Shown: in pieces, positions 7,704 through 16,567 of the stretch
Numbering within the stretch: position 1 is the stretch's first letter
Layout: the number at the start of each line of letters is the position of its first letter
DNA from: an uncultured Bacteroidota bacterium
GTDB lineage: Bacteria; Bacteroidota; Bacteroidia; Bacteroidales; P3
NCBI GenBank assembly: GCA_902777005.1
Contig: CACYSB010000017.1
Span: 1-55,306 of the forward strand
Direction of reading: 5' to 3'
DNA: 55,306 nucleotides
Notes under the pieces: generated by a model
Seen by the model: the letters and a program-made list of their open reading frames with translations, nothing else
What the model was told of the DNA's origin: nothing
Database searches by the model: none
Made by a program: the position numbers and the translations under genes

Positions 7704-7707
7704 AAAA

Positions 7708-7779
7708 GGTTACAGGTTACGGGTTACAGGTTACGGGTTACAGGTTACGGGTTACTGATTACAGATTACGGGTTAATGG
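7708..7779. repeat. GGTTACR 7-bp tandem array between carboxyltransferase and fkbH-like gene
   Basis: Ten 7-base units: GGTTACA and GGTTACG alternate three times, followed by GGTTACT, GATTACA, GATTACG and GGTTAAT. The array begins five bases after the stop at 7703. Its last unit provides the A and T of the ATG of the next gene (7776). It fills the entire intercistronic gap, where the ribosome-binding region must be. Confidence 0.9.
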
Positions 7780-9509
7780 TTGATGTAGACCTGAAACAAT
7801 TGAAACGCCTGCTCAAGCAGGACAACACAGCGCTACCTTCTGTCAAGGTGGCGCTGTTGGGTGATAGCGCAACCCAACTGTTGGCTACTGCCATACGTGG
7901 CACAGGTGTGCTGCGTGGTTTGAATATAGATCTCTTTGAGGCCGAGTACAACCAGGTGGAGCGGCAGCTGATGGATCCCGACAGCGAGCTGTATGCCCTG
8001 GGCGCGGAGTATGTAGTGTTGTTTCAGAGTACCCACAAGCTTGGCGAGCACCACAGTATGCTTGACACCGCTGCACAGGAGAGACTGGCCGACGAGAGGC
8101 TGGCCTTCGTAGAGGCAGTGTGTTGCAACCCCAGATTGGCTGGCAAGAAGGTGATATGTTTCAACTATCCCGAGATTGACGATGCCGTCTTTGGCAGCTA
8201 TGCCAACAAGGTGGTTTCAAGTCTCACGTTTCAGGTGAGGAAGCTCAACTACGGCCTTATGACCCTCGCACAGCGGACGTCCAACCTGTATGTGTGCGAC
8301 ATTGCAGCGCTGCAGAACAAGGTTGGGCGCGATGTGATGTTTGCCCCAAACGTATATACCAGCACAGAGATGGTGCTGTCGGTGGATGTGGTGCCCGCTG
8401 TGGCGGCAAGGGTGCTGGATATCATCTGTGCTCTGCGCGGCAATATAAAGAAATGCCTGATACTGGACCTTGACAACACCCTGTGGGGTGGCGTAGTTGG
8501 TGACGACGGCTGGGAGGGCCTGCAGCTCGGCCATGGCCTAGGGATAGGCAAGGCCTACACAGAGTTCCAGATGTGGGTGAAGAAGTTGCGCCAGAGGGGC
8601 ATAATAATATGCGTATGCTCGAAAAACGACGAGGACAAGGCGAGAGAGCCCTTCGAGAAGCACCCCGACATGGTGCTGCGTATGGACGACATTGCAGTCT
8701 TCATGGCCAACTGGGAGACCAAGGTGGACAACATCAGGGCCATACAGGGGGTGCTGAACATAGGCTTCGACAGCATGGTTTTTGTGGACGACAACCCCTT
8801 CGAGCGCGCTATGGTGAGGGAGAATATCGCTGGCATAGAGGTGCCGGAGATGCCCGAGGACCCTGCGGAGTGGCTGGAGTACATGTACGGGCTCAACCTC
8901 TTCGAGACAGCCTCGTACAGCGGTGCCGACGCAGAGCGCACACGGCAGTACCAGGCTGAAGCGCGGCGCGTGACGCTGGCAAAGACCTTCGACAGCGAGA
9001 CGGACTTTCTGCGGTCGCTTGAAATGAAGGCCACGGTGAGCGGCTTTACGCCCTACAATACGCCGCGTGTGGCGCAGTTGAGCCAGCGCAGCAACCAGTT
9101 CAACCTGCGCACGGTGCGCTACACGGAGGCCGATGTGGCGGAGCTGGCTGCCGACGACAAGGCGGTGGACCTCTGCTTCTCGCTCGAGGACCGCTTCGGC
9201 GACAACGGGCTTGTGGCCGTGGTGGTGATGAAGCCTATGGATGCGGAGAGCCTTTTCGTAGAGACATGGTTGATGAGCTGCCGAGTGCTGAAGCGCGGCA
9301 TGGAAGACTTCACCCTCAACACCATGGTGGCTATCGCCAAAGAGCGCGGCTATAAGCGTATAGTGGGCGAATACCTGCCCACGGTGAAGAACGGCATGGT
9401 AGCCGAACACTATAGGAGGATGGGATTTGCATCGACGAAAGACTCACGCTGGGTACTTGAGACGGAGAACTACCGCCATCATGAATGTTGCATAGAGACA
9501 AAACAATAA
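7776..9509 (+). CDS. FkbH-like HAD-IIIC family protein
   Basis: 577 residues. The N-terminal 200 residues are the SGNH-like part of FkbH proteins (VALLGDSATQLLATAI). The HAD domain starts at LILDLDNTLWGGVVGDDGWEGL (Asp231, Asp233), with VCSKNDEDKA and DSMVFVDDNPFERAMVRE. The C-terminus is GNAT-like (VVMKPMDAESLFVETWLMSCRVLKRGMED to YRRMGF). In polyketide and tetronate pathways FkbH proteins use 1,3-bisphosphoglycerate, remove phosphate and load a glyceryl group on an acyl carrier protein. An ACP gene follows after three bases, so it probably charges that ACP. The cargo here is inferred, not shown. Confidence 0.9.
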   Translation: MVDVDLKQLKRLLKQDNTALPSVKVALLGDSATQLLATAIRGTGVLRGLNIDLFEAEYNQVERQLMDPDSELYALGAEYVVLFQSTHKLGEHHSMLDTAAQERLADERLAFVEAVCCNPRLAGKKVICFNYPEIDDAVFGSYANKVVSSLTFQVRKLNYGLMTLAQRTSNLYVCDIAALQNKVGRDVMFAPNVYTSTEMVLSVDVVPAVAARVLDIICALRGNIKKCLILDLDNTLWGGVVGDDGWEGLQLGHGLGIGKAYTEFQMWVKKLRQRGIIICVCSKNDEDKAREPFEKHPDMVLRMDDIAVFMANWETKVDNIRAIQGVLNIGFDSMVFVDDNPFERAMVRENIAGIEVPEMPEDPAEWLEYMYGLNLFETASYSGADAERTRQYQAEARRVTLAKTFDSETDFLRSLEMKATVSGFTPYNTPRVAQLSQRSNQFNLRTVRYTEADVAELAADDKAVDLCFSLEDRFGDNGLVAVVVMKPMDAESLFVETWLMSCRVLKRGMEDFTLNTMVAIAKERGYKRIVGEYLPTVKNGMVAEHYRRMGFASTKDSRWVLETENYRHHECCIETKQ

Positions 9510-9512
9510 GAT

Positions 9513-9755
9513 ATGGAAAAAAAGGAGATACTGCACAAGGTGGAAGAGGTGTTCCGCGATGTGCTCGACAACGAAGAGATAACCCTTGCGGAGATCACCA
9601 CGGCAAATGACATAGACGAGTGGGACTCTTTGACGCACGTGGAGCTGGTGCGTGCTGTGGAGAAAGCCTTCGGCATAAGGTTCACCTCGGCTGAGATACT
9701 GTCGTGGAAGAACGTGGGTGAGATGGTGGAGAGCGTGGCAAGATACAAGGCGTAA
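9513..9755 (+). CDS. Acyl carrier protein
   Basis: 80 residues. The four-helix carrier is recognised by DEWDSLTHVELVRAVEKAF, in which Ser39 of the DSL motif should carry 4'-phosphopantetheine. It differs from housekeeping AcpP (acidic DSLDTVEL type) and is embedded between the FkbH-like and MBOAT genes with gaps of three and five bases. That places it as the dedicated carrier of this module, analogous to DltC. Confidence 0.93.
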   Translation: MEKKEILHKVEEVFRDVLDNEEITLAEITTANDIDEWDSLTHVELVRAVEKAFGIRFTSAEILSWKNVGEMVESVARYKA

Positions 9756-9760
9756 GAGCT

Positions 9761-11143
9761 ATGCAGCGGTACAAGCGGCAAAACGCACTTCTGCTGACGC
9801 TCAGCGTGCTGTTCTATTGTGTGCTGGACATGCGGATGCTGCCCATTTTTGTGGCCACGGTGTTGCTGTTCTATGTGGCCGGCTTGCGCATAGGCGAGCT
9901 AAGACACAAGGGCAAAACCGGGGCTGCGGCGATGGTGACGCGTATTGCCGTTGTGGTTGGACTACTGCCGTTGATATATTTCAAGTATTACGACTTCTTC
10001 TACGGTGAGATATGCGCGCTACTGGGACGTGAGAGTGTTGCTATGGGTTTGCTGCTGCCGGTGGGCATCTCGTTCTATACCTTCAGGCTGCTGAGCTATG
10101 CCATAGAGGTGAACCGTGGTACACTGGAACCTACGCGCGACGTGGTGGCCTTTGGTGTCTATGCAGCGTTTTTCCCCACGTTGTTGGCAGGTCCGATAGA
10201 CAGACCGCAGCATCTGTTGCCGCAGCTGGCTGCCGAGCGCAAGATGGACTACAGCATGCTGGTCACTGGCCTGAAGCGTGTTGTGTGGGGTGCTTTCATG
10301 AAAGTATGCGTTGCCGACCAGTTGTTTGTCTTCGTGGACGTGTTGTTTGCCCAGTACAGAGAATGGAGCGGAGGTATGATAGTGGCGGCGGCGCTGCTGT
10401 ATCCGATGCAGCTGTATGCCGACTTTGCAGGCTATTCGCACATGGCCATAGGCTTGTCGCGGATGCTTGGGTTGAAGGTGGCGGAGAACTTCAACAGACC
10501 GTTCTTCGCACAGAACGTGGCCGAATACTGGCGGCGGTGGCACATGAGCCTCACGTCGTGGTTGACAGACTATGTGTTTATACCGCTCAACATCAGCTTC
10601 CGCAACCTTGACCGATGGGGAACGGTTCTGGCATGTGTAGTGAACTTTGTGCTGGTGGGATTCTGGCACGGTGCTAACTGGACGTACGGGGTCTTCGGAC
10701 TATACTACGCGCTGCTATTTGTGCCACTGATTATGGGCGGGCGCATGAACAAGAAAAACAGGTACAAATGGAGCCATGGGTGGCTGCTGCCTCCGAAGAC
10801 GCTGCTGCGCATCGTGGGGACATACCTGCTGATAGTAGTGGGCCAAATAATGTTCCGCAGCGTCAGCGTGCCGGATGCCTTTGGTTTCATGGCACAGGTG
10901 GTACATGGCGGCAAGACAGAGCTGCCGCCATATATCTCGAGAAGCCTTGTGGCAGGCTTGCTATGCATGGCTGTTGTGATTGTCAACGATTGGATGGAGG
11001 AATGGCGAGGTGGAAAGACCGGCGATGGACTGCTGCGAACAGAACGGCCAGCGGCTGTGGTAGCGATGGTAGTTGTACTCGTTGCACTGACGCTGTTCCT
11101 CGGCTCATCAGCCACACAGGTATTTGTTTACCAAAAGTTTTAG
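9761..11143 (+). CDS. MBOAT family O-acyltransferase (AlgI/DltB-like)
   Basis: 460 residues with about eleven hydrophobic helices. Family hallmarks are LPVGISFYTFRLLSYAIEV, YLGLSRML-like GLSRMLGLKV, NFNRPFFAQNVAEYWRRWHMSL (His261) and VGFWHGANWTYGVFGLYYAL with the putative catalytic His303. AlgI and DltB move an acyl group through the inner membrane onto extracytoplasmic polymers. Its donor here is presumably the acyl/glyceryl-ACP made by the two preceding genes. The acceptor is unknown. Confidence 0.93.
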   Translation: MQRYKRQNALLLTLSVLFYCVLDMRMLPIFVATVLLFYVAGLRIGELRHKGKTGAAAMVTRIAVVVGLLPLIYFKYYDFFYGEICALLGRESVAMGLLLPVGISFYTFRLLSYAIEVNRGTLEPTRDVVAFGVYAAFFPTLLAGPIDRPQHLLPQLAAERKMDYSMLVTGLKRVVWGAFMKVCVADQLFVFVDVLFAQYREWSGGMIVAAALLYPMQLYADFAGYSHMAIGLSRMLGLKVAENFNRPFFAQNVAEYWRRWHMSLTSWLTDYVFIPLNISFRNLDRWGTVLACVVNFVLVGFWHGANWTYGVFGLYYALLFVPLIMGGRMNKKNRYKWSHGWLLPPKTLLRIVGTYLLIVVGQIMFRSVSVPDAFGFMAQVVHGGKTELPPYISRSLVAGLLCMAVVIVNDWMEEWRGGKTGDGLLRTERPAAVVAMVVVLVALTLFLGSSATQVFVYQKF

Positions 11144-11146
11144 GCC

Positions 11147-12067
11147 ATGAAGAAGTTTCTGTTGAAAGTCGTTCTACCGTCGGTGCTATTGATTGTGGCT
11201 GTTGTTGCTACGGGTGAGCTGTTGCTGCACACCTTTCCGCATGAGAAGCTATACAAAAGCCGTTGGATGGACCGTCACGCCGAAGAAGTGCAGGTGCTTG
11301 TACTCGGCTCGTCGAACACAAACAGAGCTATTATTCCTATTGCGCTGGGGCTCGGAAAGGGCTTCTCGTGCGCTGGACCGTCACAGGACTTGCGGAACGA
11401 CAGCTGGATACTGCACCGGTATGTGGAGCGGATGGACTCGCTGCGGTATGTGATTGTGGACATGAATTACCTAACGCCATTGCTGAGCATTGATTACGAC
11501 GATGGTTATGATGCTTTGCGTAAAAGCTACCGCATATATTGGGGCAACCCCAGCTATACAGTTAAATGGTGGGAATGGCCGGAGGTAATCCGTTTCAACT
11601 GGCTGGCGTGGTACAAGGATTTCGTCGCGGAGAAGGACACTATATACCCTGATGGCTTCATGTCGCGTCCTAGCGACAAGTATGACGAAGATGGGTGGCG
11701 CTACTACGCATGGATGACCGCAAAAGACCACACGATGATTGACGACACTAATGCCGGCCGGATTTTAAATGCAAATATAGACGAGCTGCGCTGTATGGCT
11801 GCCACTTGTCGTGAGTTTGGGGTGCGTATGGTGATGATAACATGTCCAGTGCACGAGTTCTTCTACTCGCAGATGGACCAGCGGCAAGTGGAACTGATGC
11901 ACCGTGTGGCCGACAGTCTGTGTGCGGAATATCCCAATGTTAGCTATATGGATTTCATGACCTGCCCGCTGTTCACGGCAGAGGACATGAGCAACGCCAA
12001 CCATCTGAACAGGCGCGGTGCGGCGCGCTTCTCGCAGATGGTTGGCGATAGTATTAGGAAACTTTAG
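11147..12067 (+). CDS. Membrane-anchored SGNH-like protein of the MBOAT module
   Basis: 306 residues. An N-terminal membrane anchor (residues 5-28) is followed by an extracytoplasmic domain with VLVLGSSNTNR (Ser55/Ser56, resembling SGNH block I) and a late NANHLNRRGA segment (His286), in which the usual DxxH Asp is Asn. In Dlt and alginate systems the MBOAT is paired with a DltD/AlgJ/AlgX protein of similar architecture that completes transfer to the polymer. I infer the same role. It starts three bases after the MBOAT stop and converges on the Na/Pi symporter, with stops overlapping by four bases. Confidence 0.7.
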   Translation: MKKFLLKVVLPSVLLIVAVVATGELLLHTFPHEKLYKSRWMDRHAEEVQVLVLGSSNTNRAIIPIALGLGKGFSCAGPSQDLRNDSWILHRYVERMDSLRYVIVDMNYLTPLLSIDYDDGYDALRKSYRIYWGNPSYTVKWWEWPEVIRFNWLAWYKDFVAEKDTIYPDGFMSRPSDKYDEDGWRYYAWMTAKDHTMIDDTNAGRILNANIDELRCMAATCREFGVRMVMITCPVHEFFYSQMDQRQVELMHRVADSLCAEYPNVSYMDFMTCPLFTAEDMSNANHLNRRGAARFSQMVGDSIRKL

Positions 12068-13800
12068 TCTTCGGTGTGCTTGCGGCTGCCGTCGATAGCC
12101 TCGGAGATATTGATTACATAATCGCCGAGTTTCTCGTACAGGGCGTAGAAACTGCTGTAGGCGTTGCCTATCGAGTAGTCATAGGTGCCATGCTTCAGGG
12201 CGTCAAGATGCTGTGCACGCAGTTGGTCACGGTAGGTGTTGATGGCGTGTTCGGCGGCGTATGCTGCATCGAGGTCCACATGGTCGTAGTCGTGCAGGTT
12301 GGAGTCCATAATGTCGAGGGCTTTCTGCACCAGCTCGCTCATGTGTGCGAGGTTGGCGTTGAGGCCGTCGTCGAAGTGTACGGCGTCTTCGCGTTTGTTC
12401 TTGCGTGTCATTGCTATCTGGTACACGGCGTCGCCGATGCTCTCAAGGTTGTCGATGATGCGCAGCATGGCGCTGACGCGCTCCGAGGCGTGGGCGCTGA
12501 TGTCGCCCGACCCCACCTTAGTGAGGAATTTTGTTAACTCCAGTTCCATGTGGTCGGTGATGTTTTCGTATTTGGCCACGCGGTCCATGATGGAGTCAAA
12601 ATCTTCGTCCGTCTTTGCGGTACGCAGGCTTGGCAGGAAGGTATACATACGCAGCACACGTTTGCTAAACTCTTCAATCTCGCTCTTGGCACTCTGCAGG
12701 TTAAGCTCTGCGGTTGAGAGCCAGTTGCCTTCGATGTATGTCAGGCGGAAGTCGTCTTCGGTTTCCTCTGTCTTGGTCTTCACCATCCAGTTGACAATCT
12801 TCAATATCTGCGGTATGAAGAAGGCGAGGATTATTGTGTTGCCTACGTTGAAGATGGTGTGGAATAGCGAGATGGCCAGAGGCACAGACTCGTGGTTGTA
12901 GCTTGGGTCGTTTATTGCGGCGTAGGGGCTGCAGCCGGTGATGTTCTGTGTTAGGTAGGCAATGAAGCGCATGAGTGGCGAGAAGACGAGAAGAGTGATG
13001 ATGACGCCAATGACGTTGAACACCAAGTGGGCGCGTGCTGCCTTCTTGCCAGCTGTGTTTGCCACGAGAGCCGCCAGGTTGGCGGTGATGGTGGTACCAA
13101 TGTTCTGTCCCATGACGAGTGCCACGGCAACATCGAAGCCTATCCATCCGTTGTAGCACATGACTAGCGTGATAGCCATCATGGCTGCCGAGGCTTGTAC
13201 GAGGCACGTGAGAATGGCTCCTATGGCCACGAAGAGGAGTATGGACAGAAATCCGTAGTCGCTCAAAGTGCCAAGGGCGTTCAAGAATCCAGGATATTGG
13301 TCGAGATTGGCCAGCGGCCTCTGCAGCAGTTCCATGCCCACCAGCAGCAGTGCAAGGCCTATCACCGTCTGGCCGATGGACTTCATCTTGTCGCGGCCGG
13401 AAAAGATGAAGAACAAGCTTATGGCGGCCAGCAGCATGGGTAGACTGAAGCTTCCAGAACCTTCTCCGAGGCCGAAGAGTGTGATAATCCATGCCGTCAC
13501 AGTGGTGCCTATGTTTGCGCCCATGATGACTGCTACTGCACCAGCCAGTGACAGCAGACCGGCGTTAACAAAACCCACCACCATCACCGTGGTGGCTGAC
13601 GAACTCTGGATGGCTGCCGTGACGGCTGTACCTGTGAGTATTCCACTGATGGGGTTGCCGGTGATATGCTTCAGCACGGCGCGCATCTTGCTGCCGGCAA
13701 TCTTCTGCAGGCCTTCGCTCATGAGTTTCATGGCAAAGAGAAACACTGCCAATGCTCCTGCCATGTTGATGATGATGAAAATGATGTCTGCGGTAGTCAT
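12064..13800 (-). CDS. Na+/phosphate cotransporter family protein with PhoU-like domain
   Basis: 578 residues. Two Na/Pi cotransporter repeats carry the paired QSSS-type signatures (AIQSSSATTVMVVGFVNAGL near residue 65 and LVQASAAMMAITLVM near 205), with GxNIGTT motifs after each. Residues about 340-560 form a helical PhoU-like domain (ELEFSKRVLRM, ITDHMELELTKFLTKV). It is the last gene of a minus-strand series recJ-ettA-CNNM-this, 27 bases after the CNNM stop. Substrate is probably phosphate, by family. Confidence 0.93.
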   Translation of the reverse strand: MTTADIIFIIINMAGALAVFLFAMKLMSEGLQKIAGSKMRAVLKHITGNPISGILTGTAVTAAIQSSSATTVMVVGFVNAGLLSLAGAVAVIMGANIGTTVTAWIITLFGLGEGSGSFSLPMLLAAISLFFIFSGRDKMKSIGQTVIGLALLLVGMELLQRPLANLDQYPGFLNALGTLSDYGFLSILLFVAIGAILTCLVQASAAMMAITLVMCYNGWIGFDVAVALVMGQNIGTTITANLAALVANTAGKKAARAHLVFNVIGVIITLLVFSPLMRFIAYLTQNITGCSPYAAINDPSYNHESVPLAISLFHTIFNVGNTIILAFFIPQILKIVNWMVKTKTEETEDDFRLTYIEGNWLSTAELNLQSAKSEIEEFSKRVLRMYTFLPSLRTAKTDEDFDSIMDRVAKYENITDHMELELTKFLTKVGSGDISAHASERVSAMLRIIDNLESIGDAVYQIAMTRKNKREDAVHFDDGLNANLAHMSELVQKALDIMDSNLHDYDHVDLDAAYAAEHAINTYRDQLRAQHLDALKHGTYDYSIGNAYSSFYALYEKLGDYVINISEAIDGSRKHTED

Positions 13801-13827
13801 ATATATTGTATATTTTCAGTCTTTGCT

Positions 13828-14886
13828 TTAGTTCTCGGGCAGTTTGATCTCCTTGAAGCGGCGTTGGCGCTGCTGCCAACGCTCGCGTGCATACTGCTGC
13901 ATGTCCGCCACCTCGTCGCTTTCGTCTATTATCTCCAATCCGAAGATGGTCTCTATGATGTCCTCCAGGGTTATGATGCCTTGGAAAGAGCCGAACTCGT
14001 CGATGATGCCACCAATCTGCTCCTTGTGCTTCAGCAGCGAGTCCCAGATGTCGGCCACGCTCATCTCTTCGTTGAAGAGCGGTATGGTGCGTTTTATCTC
14101 CCCCAGCGTCTTGCTGAAGTGGTCTTCGGCCAGTTCTTCCAACGCCTCGCTTCGCAGCACGTAGCCTGTGATGAAGTCCTCCTCCTCGGCGTACACAGGT
14201 ATGCGTGAGAAGTGGCTGTATTCGTCGTTGCGGTAGAAGGCCTTGAGGGTCATATTCTCGGGCGCTGTGGCTGCCACCACGCGTGGCGTCATCACGTCGT
14301 AGGCCTTGATGTCGTTTAGTTTTATGACATTCTGTATAATCTTGTTTTCGTCCTCGTCAATAACACCTTCATCTTCGCCCATGTCGGCCATCGCCGCCAC
14401 CTCTTCACGGCTTACAGTGGTCTCCTCATCGTCTTTCTTTGCAATGAGCTTAGTGAACCACTGTACAAGCATCACTATCGGATAGAGCACGAAGATCAGT
14501 ACCCTGATGGTATAGGCGGTGAAGCCCATCAGTCTGCGCCACTGGTTGGTACCTATGGTCTTTGGTATAATCTCGCTGAAAACAAGTATTAACACTGTTG
14601 TTACGGCCGACACAAGGCCGAACCATTGGTTGCCAAAGGCCGCTTCTACCTGATGACCCACCCCGGCAGCACCTATGGTGTTGGCGATGGTGTTCAGGCT
14701 CAGTATGGCAGCAATGGCTTTCGCATTGTCGGTCTTATACTTCTTGAAGAGCACCGCTCCCTTGTAGCCTTCGTCCTCGCGCATGGTGATGTAGCTCAGG
14801 GGTGTGGACATCAGTACCGATTCCAGTACCGAGCACAGGAACGAGATTGACATTGCCCCGAAGAGGAATATTAAGAGTAGTGTCAT
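13828..14886 (-). CDS. CNNM/HlyC-CorC-like membrane protein with CBS pair
   Basis: 352 residues. A DUF21/CNNM transmembrane domain (residues 1-190; SFLCSVLESVLMSTPLSYI, NTIANTIGAAGVG, FSEIIPKTIGTNQWRRL) is followed by a CBS pair (about 205-330; MTPRVVAATAPENMTL, IIDEFGSFQGIITLEDIIETIFGLEI). The C-terminal CorC_HlyC domain of longer homologs is absent, as is usual for the short class. The family is implicated in Mg2+ or Co2+ efflux. The start is seven bases after ettA. Confidence 0.92.
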   Translation of the reverse strand: MTLLLIFLFGAMSISFLCSVLESVLMSTPLSYITMREDEGYKGAVLFKKYKTDNAKAIAAILSLNTIANTIGAAGVGHQVEAAFGNQWFGLVSAVTTVLILVFSEIIPKTIGTNQWRRLMGFTAYTIRVLIFVLYPIVMLVQWFTKLIAKKDDEETTVSREEVAAMADMGEDEGVIDEDENKIIQNVIKLNDIKAYDVMTPRVVAATAPENMTLKAFYRNDEYSHFSRIPVYAEEEDFITGYVLRSEALEELAEDHFSKTLGEIKRTIPLFNEEMSVADIWDSLLKHKEQIGGIIDEFGSFQGIITLEDIIETIFGLEIIDESDEVADMQQYARERWQQRQRRFKEIKLPEN

Positions 14887-14893
14887 TGCTGGC

Positions 14894-16564
14894 CTATGCT
14901 TTCAGTTTCTTGTAGTGTATGCGATGTGGCATGTCGTCGCCGAGGCGTTTCTTGCGGTTCTCCTCGTACTCGGTGTAGCCGCCCTCGAAGAAGTAGACCT
15001 GCGAGTCGCCCTCGAAGGCCAGTATGTGTGTGCAGATACGGTCGAGGAACCAGCGGTCGTGGCTGATGACCACGGCGCAGCCGGCGAAGTTCTCGAGGCC
15101 CTCCTCCAAAGCACGCATGGTGTTGACGTCGATGTCGTTTGTGGGCTCGTCGAGGAGCAGCACGTTGGCCTCGCTTTTGAGGGTCAGCGCCAAGTGCAGA
15201 CGGTTGCGTTCACCGCCGGAGAGCACACCGACTTTCTTGCTTTGGTCGGTGCCGCTGAAGTTGAAGCGGCTGATGTAGGCGCGGCTGTTGATGAGGCGGC
15301 CGCCGACCTGCAGGTTCTCGTTGCCACCACTTATCATCTCGTAGACGCTCTTCTCGGGGTCTATATCAGCATGCTGCTGGTCGATGTAGCCAATCTTGAC
15401 GGTCTCGCCCACCTCGAAGGTGCCGGTATCTGGTTTCTCCAGTCCCATGATGAGGCGGAACAGTGTCGTCTTCCCGCAGCCGTTAGGGCCTATGATACCC
15501 ACAATGCCGGCAGGTGGCAGTGAGAATGTGAGGTTCTCGTACAGCAACTTGTCGCCATAGGCCTTGCTCACACCGTTGACCTCCAACACCTTGTTGCCTA
15601 ATCGTGGGCCATTGGGAATGAATATCTCAAGGTTCTGCTCCTTCTCTTTTACGTCTTCGTTCAGCAGGCGGTCGTAGGCGGCTAGACGGGCTTTACCCTT
15701 GGCGTGACGAGCCTTGGGAGCCATACGCACCCACTCCAGCTCGCGCTGCAGTGTCTTGCGGCGCTTGCTTTCCTGCTTCTCCTCCATGGCCAGGCGGGCA
15801 GTCTTCTGCTCCAGCCAGCTGCTGTAATTGCCTTTCCAGGGGATACCCTCGCCGCGGTCGAGTTCGAGAATCCAGCCGGCTACATGGTCGAGAAAGTAGC
15901 GGTCGTGGGTCACCGCAATGACGGTGCCCTTGTATTGCTGTAGGTGCTGTTCCAGCCAGTCGATGCTTTCAGCGTCTAGGTGATTGGTAGGCTCGTCCAG
16001 AAGCAGTATGTCTGGTTCCTGAAGCAACAGTCGGCATAGAGCCACCCTGCGACGCTCGCCGCCGCTGAGGTTCTTCACCAGCTGGTCCTCGTCGGGACAG
16101 CGGAGGGCATCCATGGCGCGCTCCAGCTTGGTGTCGAGGTTCCAGGCGTCGTGTGCCTCCAGCAGTTCCGTGAGCTCACCCTGTCGGGCTATGAGCTTGT
16201 CGAAGTCGGCGTCGGGCTCGGCAAAGGCGTTGTTCACCTCGTCGTACTCCTTCAGCAGGTCTACCACCTCCTGCACAGCCTCCTGTACCACCTCCTTGAC
16301 GGTCTTGCTGTCGTCGAGCTTGGGTTCTTGTTCGAGGTAGCCCACAGAGTAGCCCGGCGAGAAGACCACCTCGCCTTGGTAGTCCTTGTCCACACCGGCG
16401 ATAATCTTCATCAGCGAACTCTTGCCGCTGCCGTTCAAGCCTATGATGCCTATCTTGGCACCATAGAAGAAACTCAGGTATATGTCTTTAAGAATCTGGC
16501 GGCTCGGCGGTATCAGCTTGCCAACGCCAACCATCGAGAAGATAATCTTCTTGTCGTCTGCCAT
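14894..16564 (-). CDS. ettA: Energy-dependent translational throttle protein EttA (ABC-F)
   Basis: 556 residues, two ABC domains and no membrane segments. Walker A motifs are GLNGSGKSSLMK and GPNGCGKTTLFR. Signatures are LSGGERRRVALCRLL and LSGGERNRLHLALTL. The inter-domain linker (KTLQRELEWVRMAPKARHAK) is the PtIM of EttA. EttA binds the ribosomal E site and gates the first elongation step according to ATP/ADP. It starts three bases after recJ. Confidence 0.95.
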   Translation of the reverse strand: MADDKKIIFSMVGVGKLIPPSRQILKDIYLSFFYGAKIGIIGLNGSGKSSLMKIIAGVDKDYQGEVVFSPGYSVGYLEQEPKLDDSKTVKEVVQEAVQEVVDLLKEYDEVNNAFAEPDADFDKLIARQGELTELLEAHDAWNLDTKLERAMDALRCPDEDQLVKNLSGGERRRVALCRLLLQEPDILLLDEPTNHLDAESIDWLEQHLQQYKGTVIAVTHDRYFLDHVAGWILELDRGEGIPWKGNYSSWLEQKTARLAMEEKQESKRRKTLQRELEWVRMAPKARHAKGKARLAAYDRLLNEDVKEKEQNLEIFIPNGPRLGNKVLEVNGVSKAYGDKLLYENLTFSLPPAGIVGIIGPNGCGKTTLFRLIMGLEKPDTGTFEVGETVKIGYIDQQHADIDPEKSVYEMISGGNENLQVGGRLINSRAYISRFNFSGTDQSKKVGVLSGGERNRLHLALTLKSEANVLLLDEPTNDIDVNTMRALEEGLENFAGCAVVISHDRWFLDRICTHILAFEGDSQVYFFEGGYTEYEENRKKRLGDDMPHRIHYKKLKA

Positions 16565-16567
16565 ATA

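Noticed and set aside
7708..7779. CRISPR array or telomere-like repeat
   Set aside because: Units are 7 bases in direct contact without spacers, and no cas genes are present. The TTAGGG-like look is superficial, and the array is internal to an operon.
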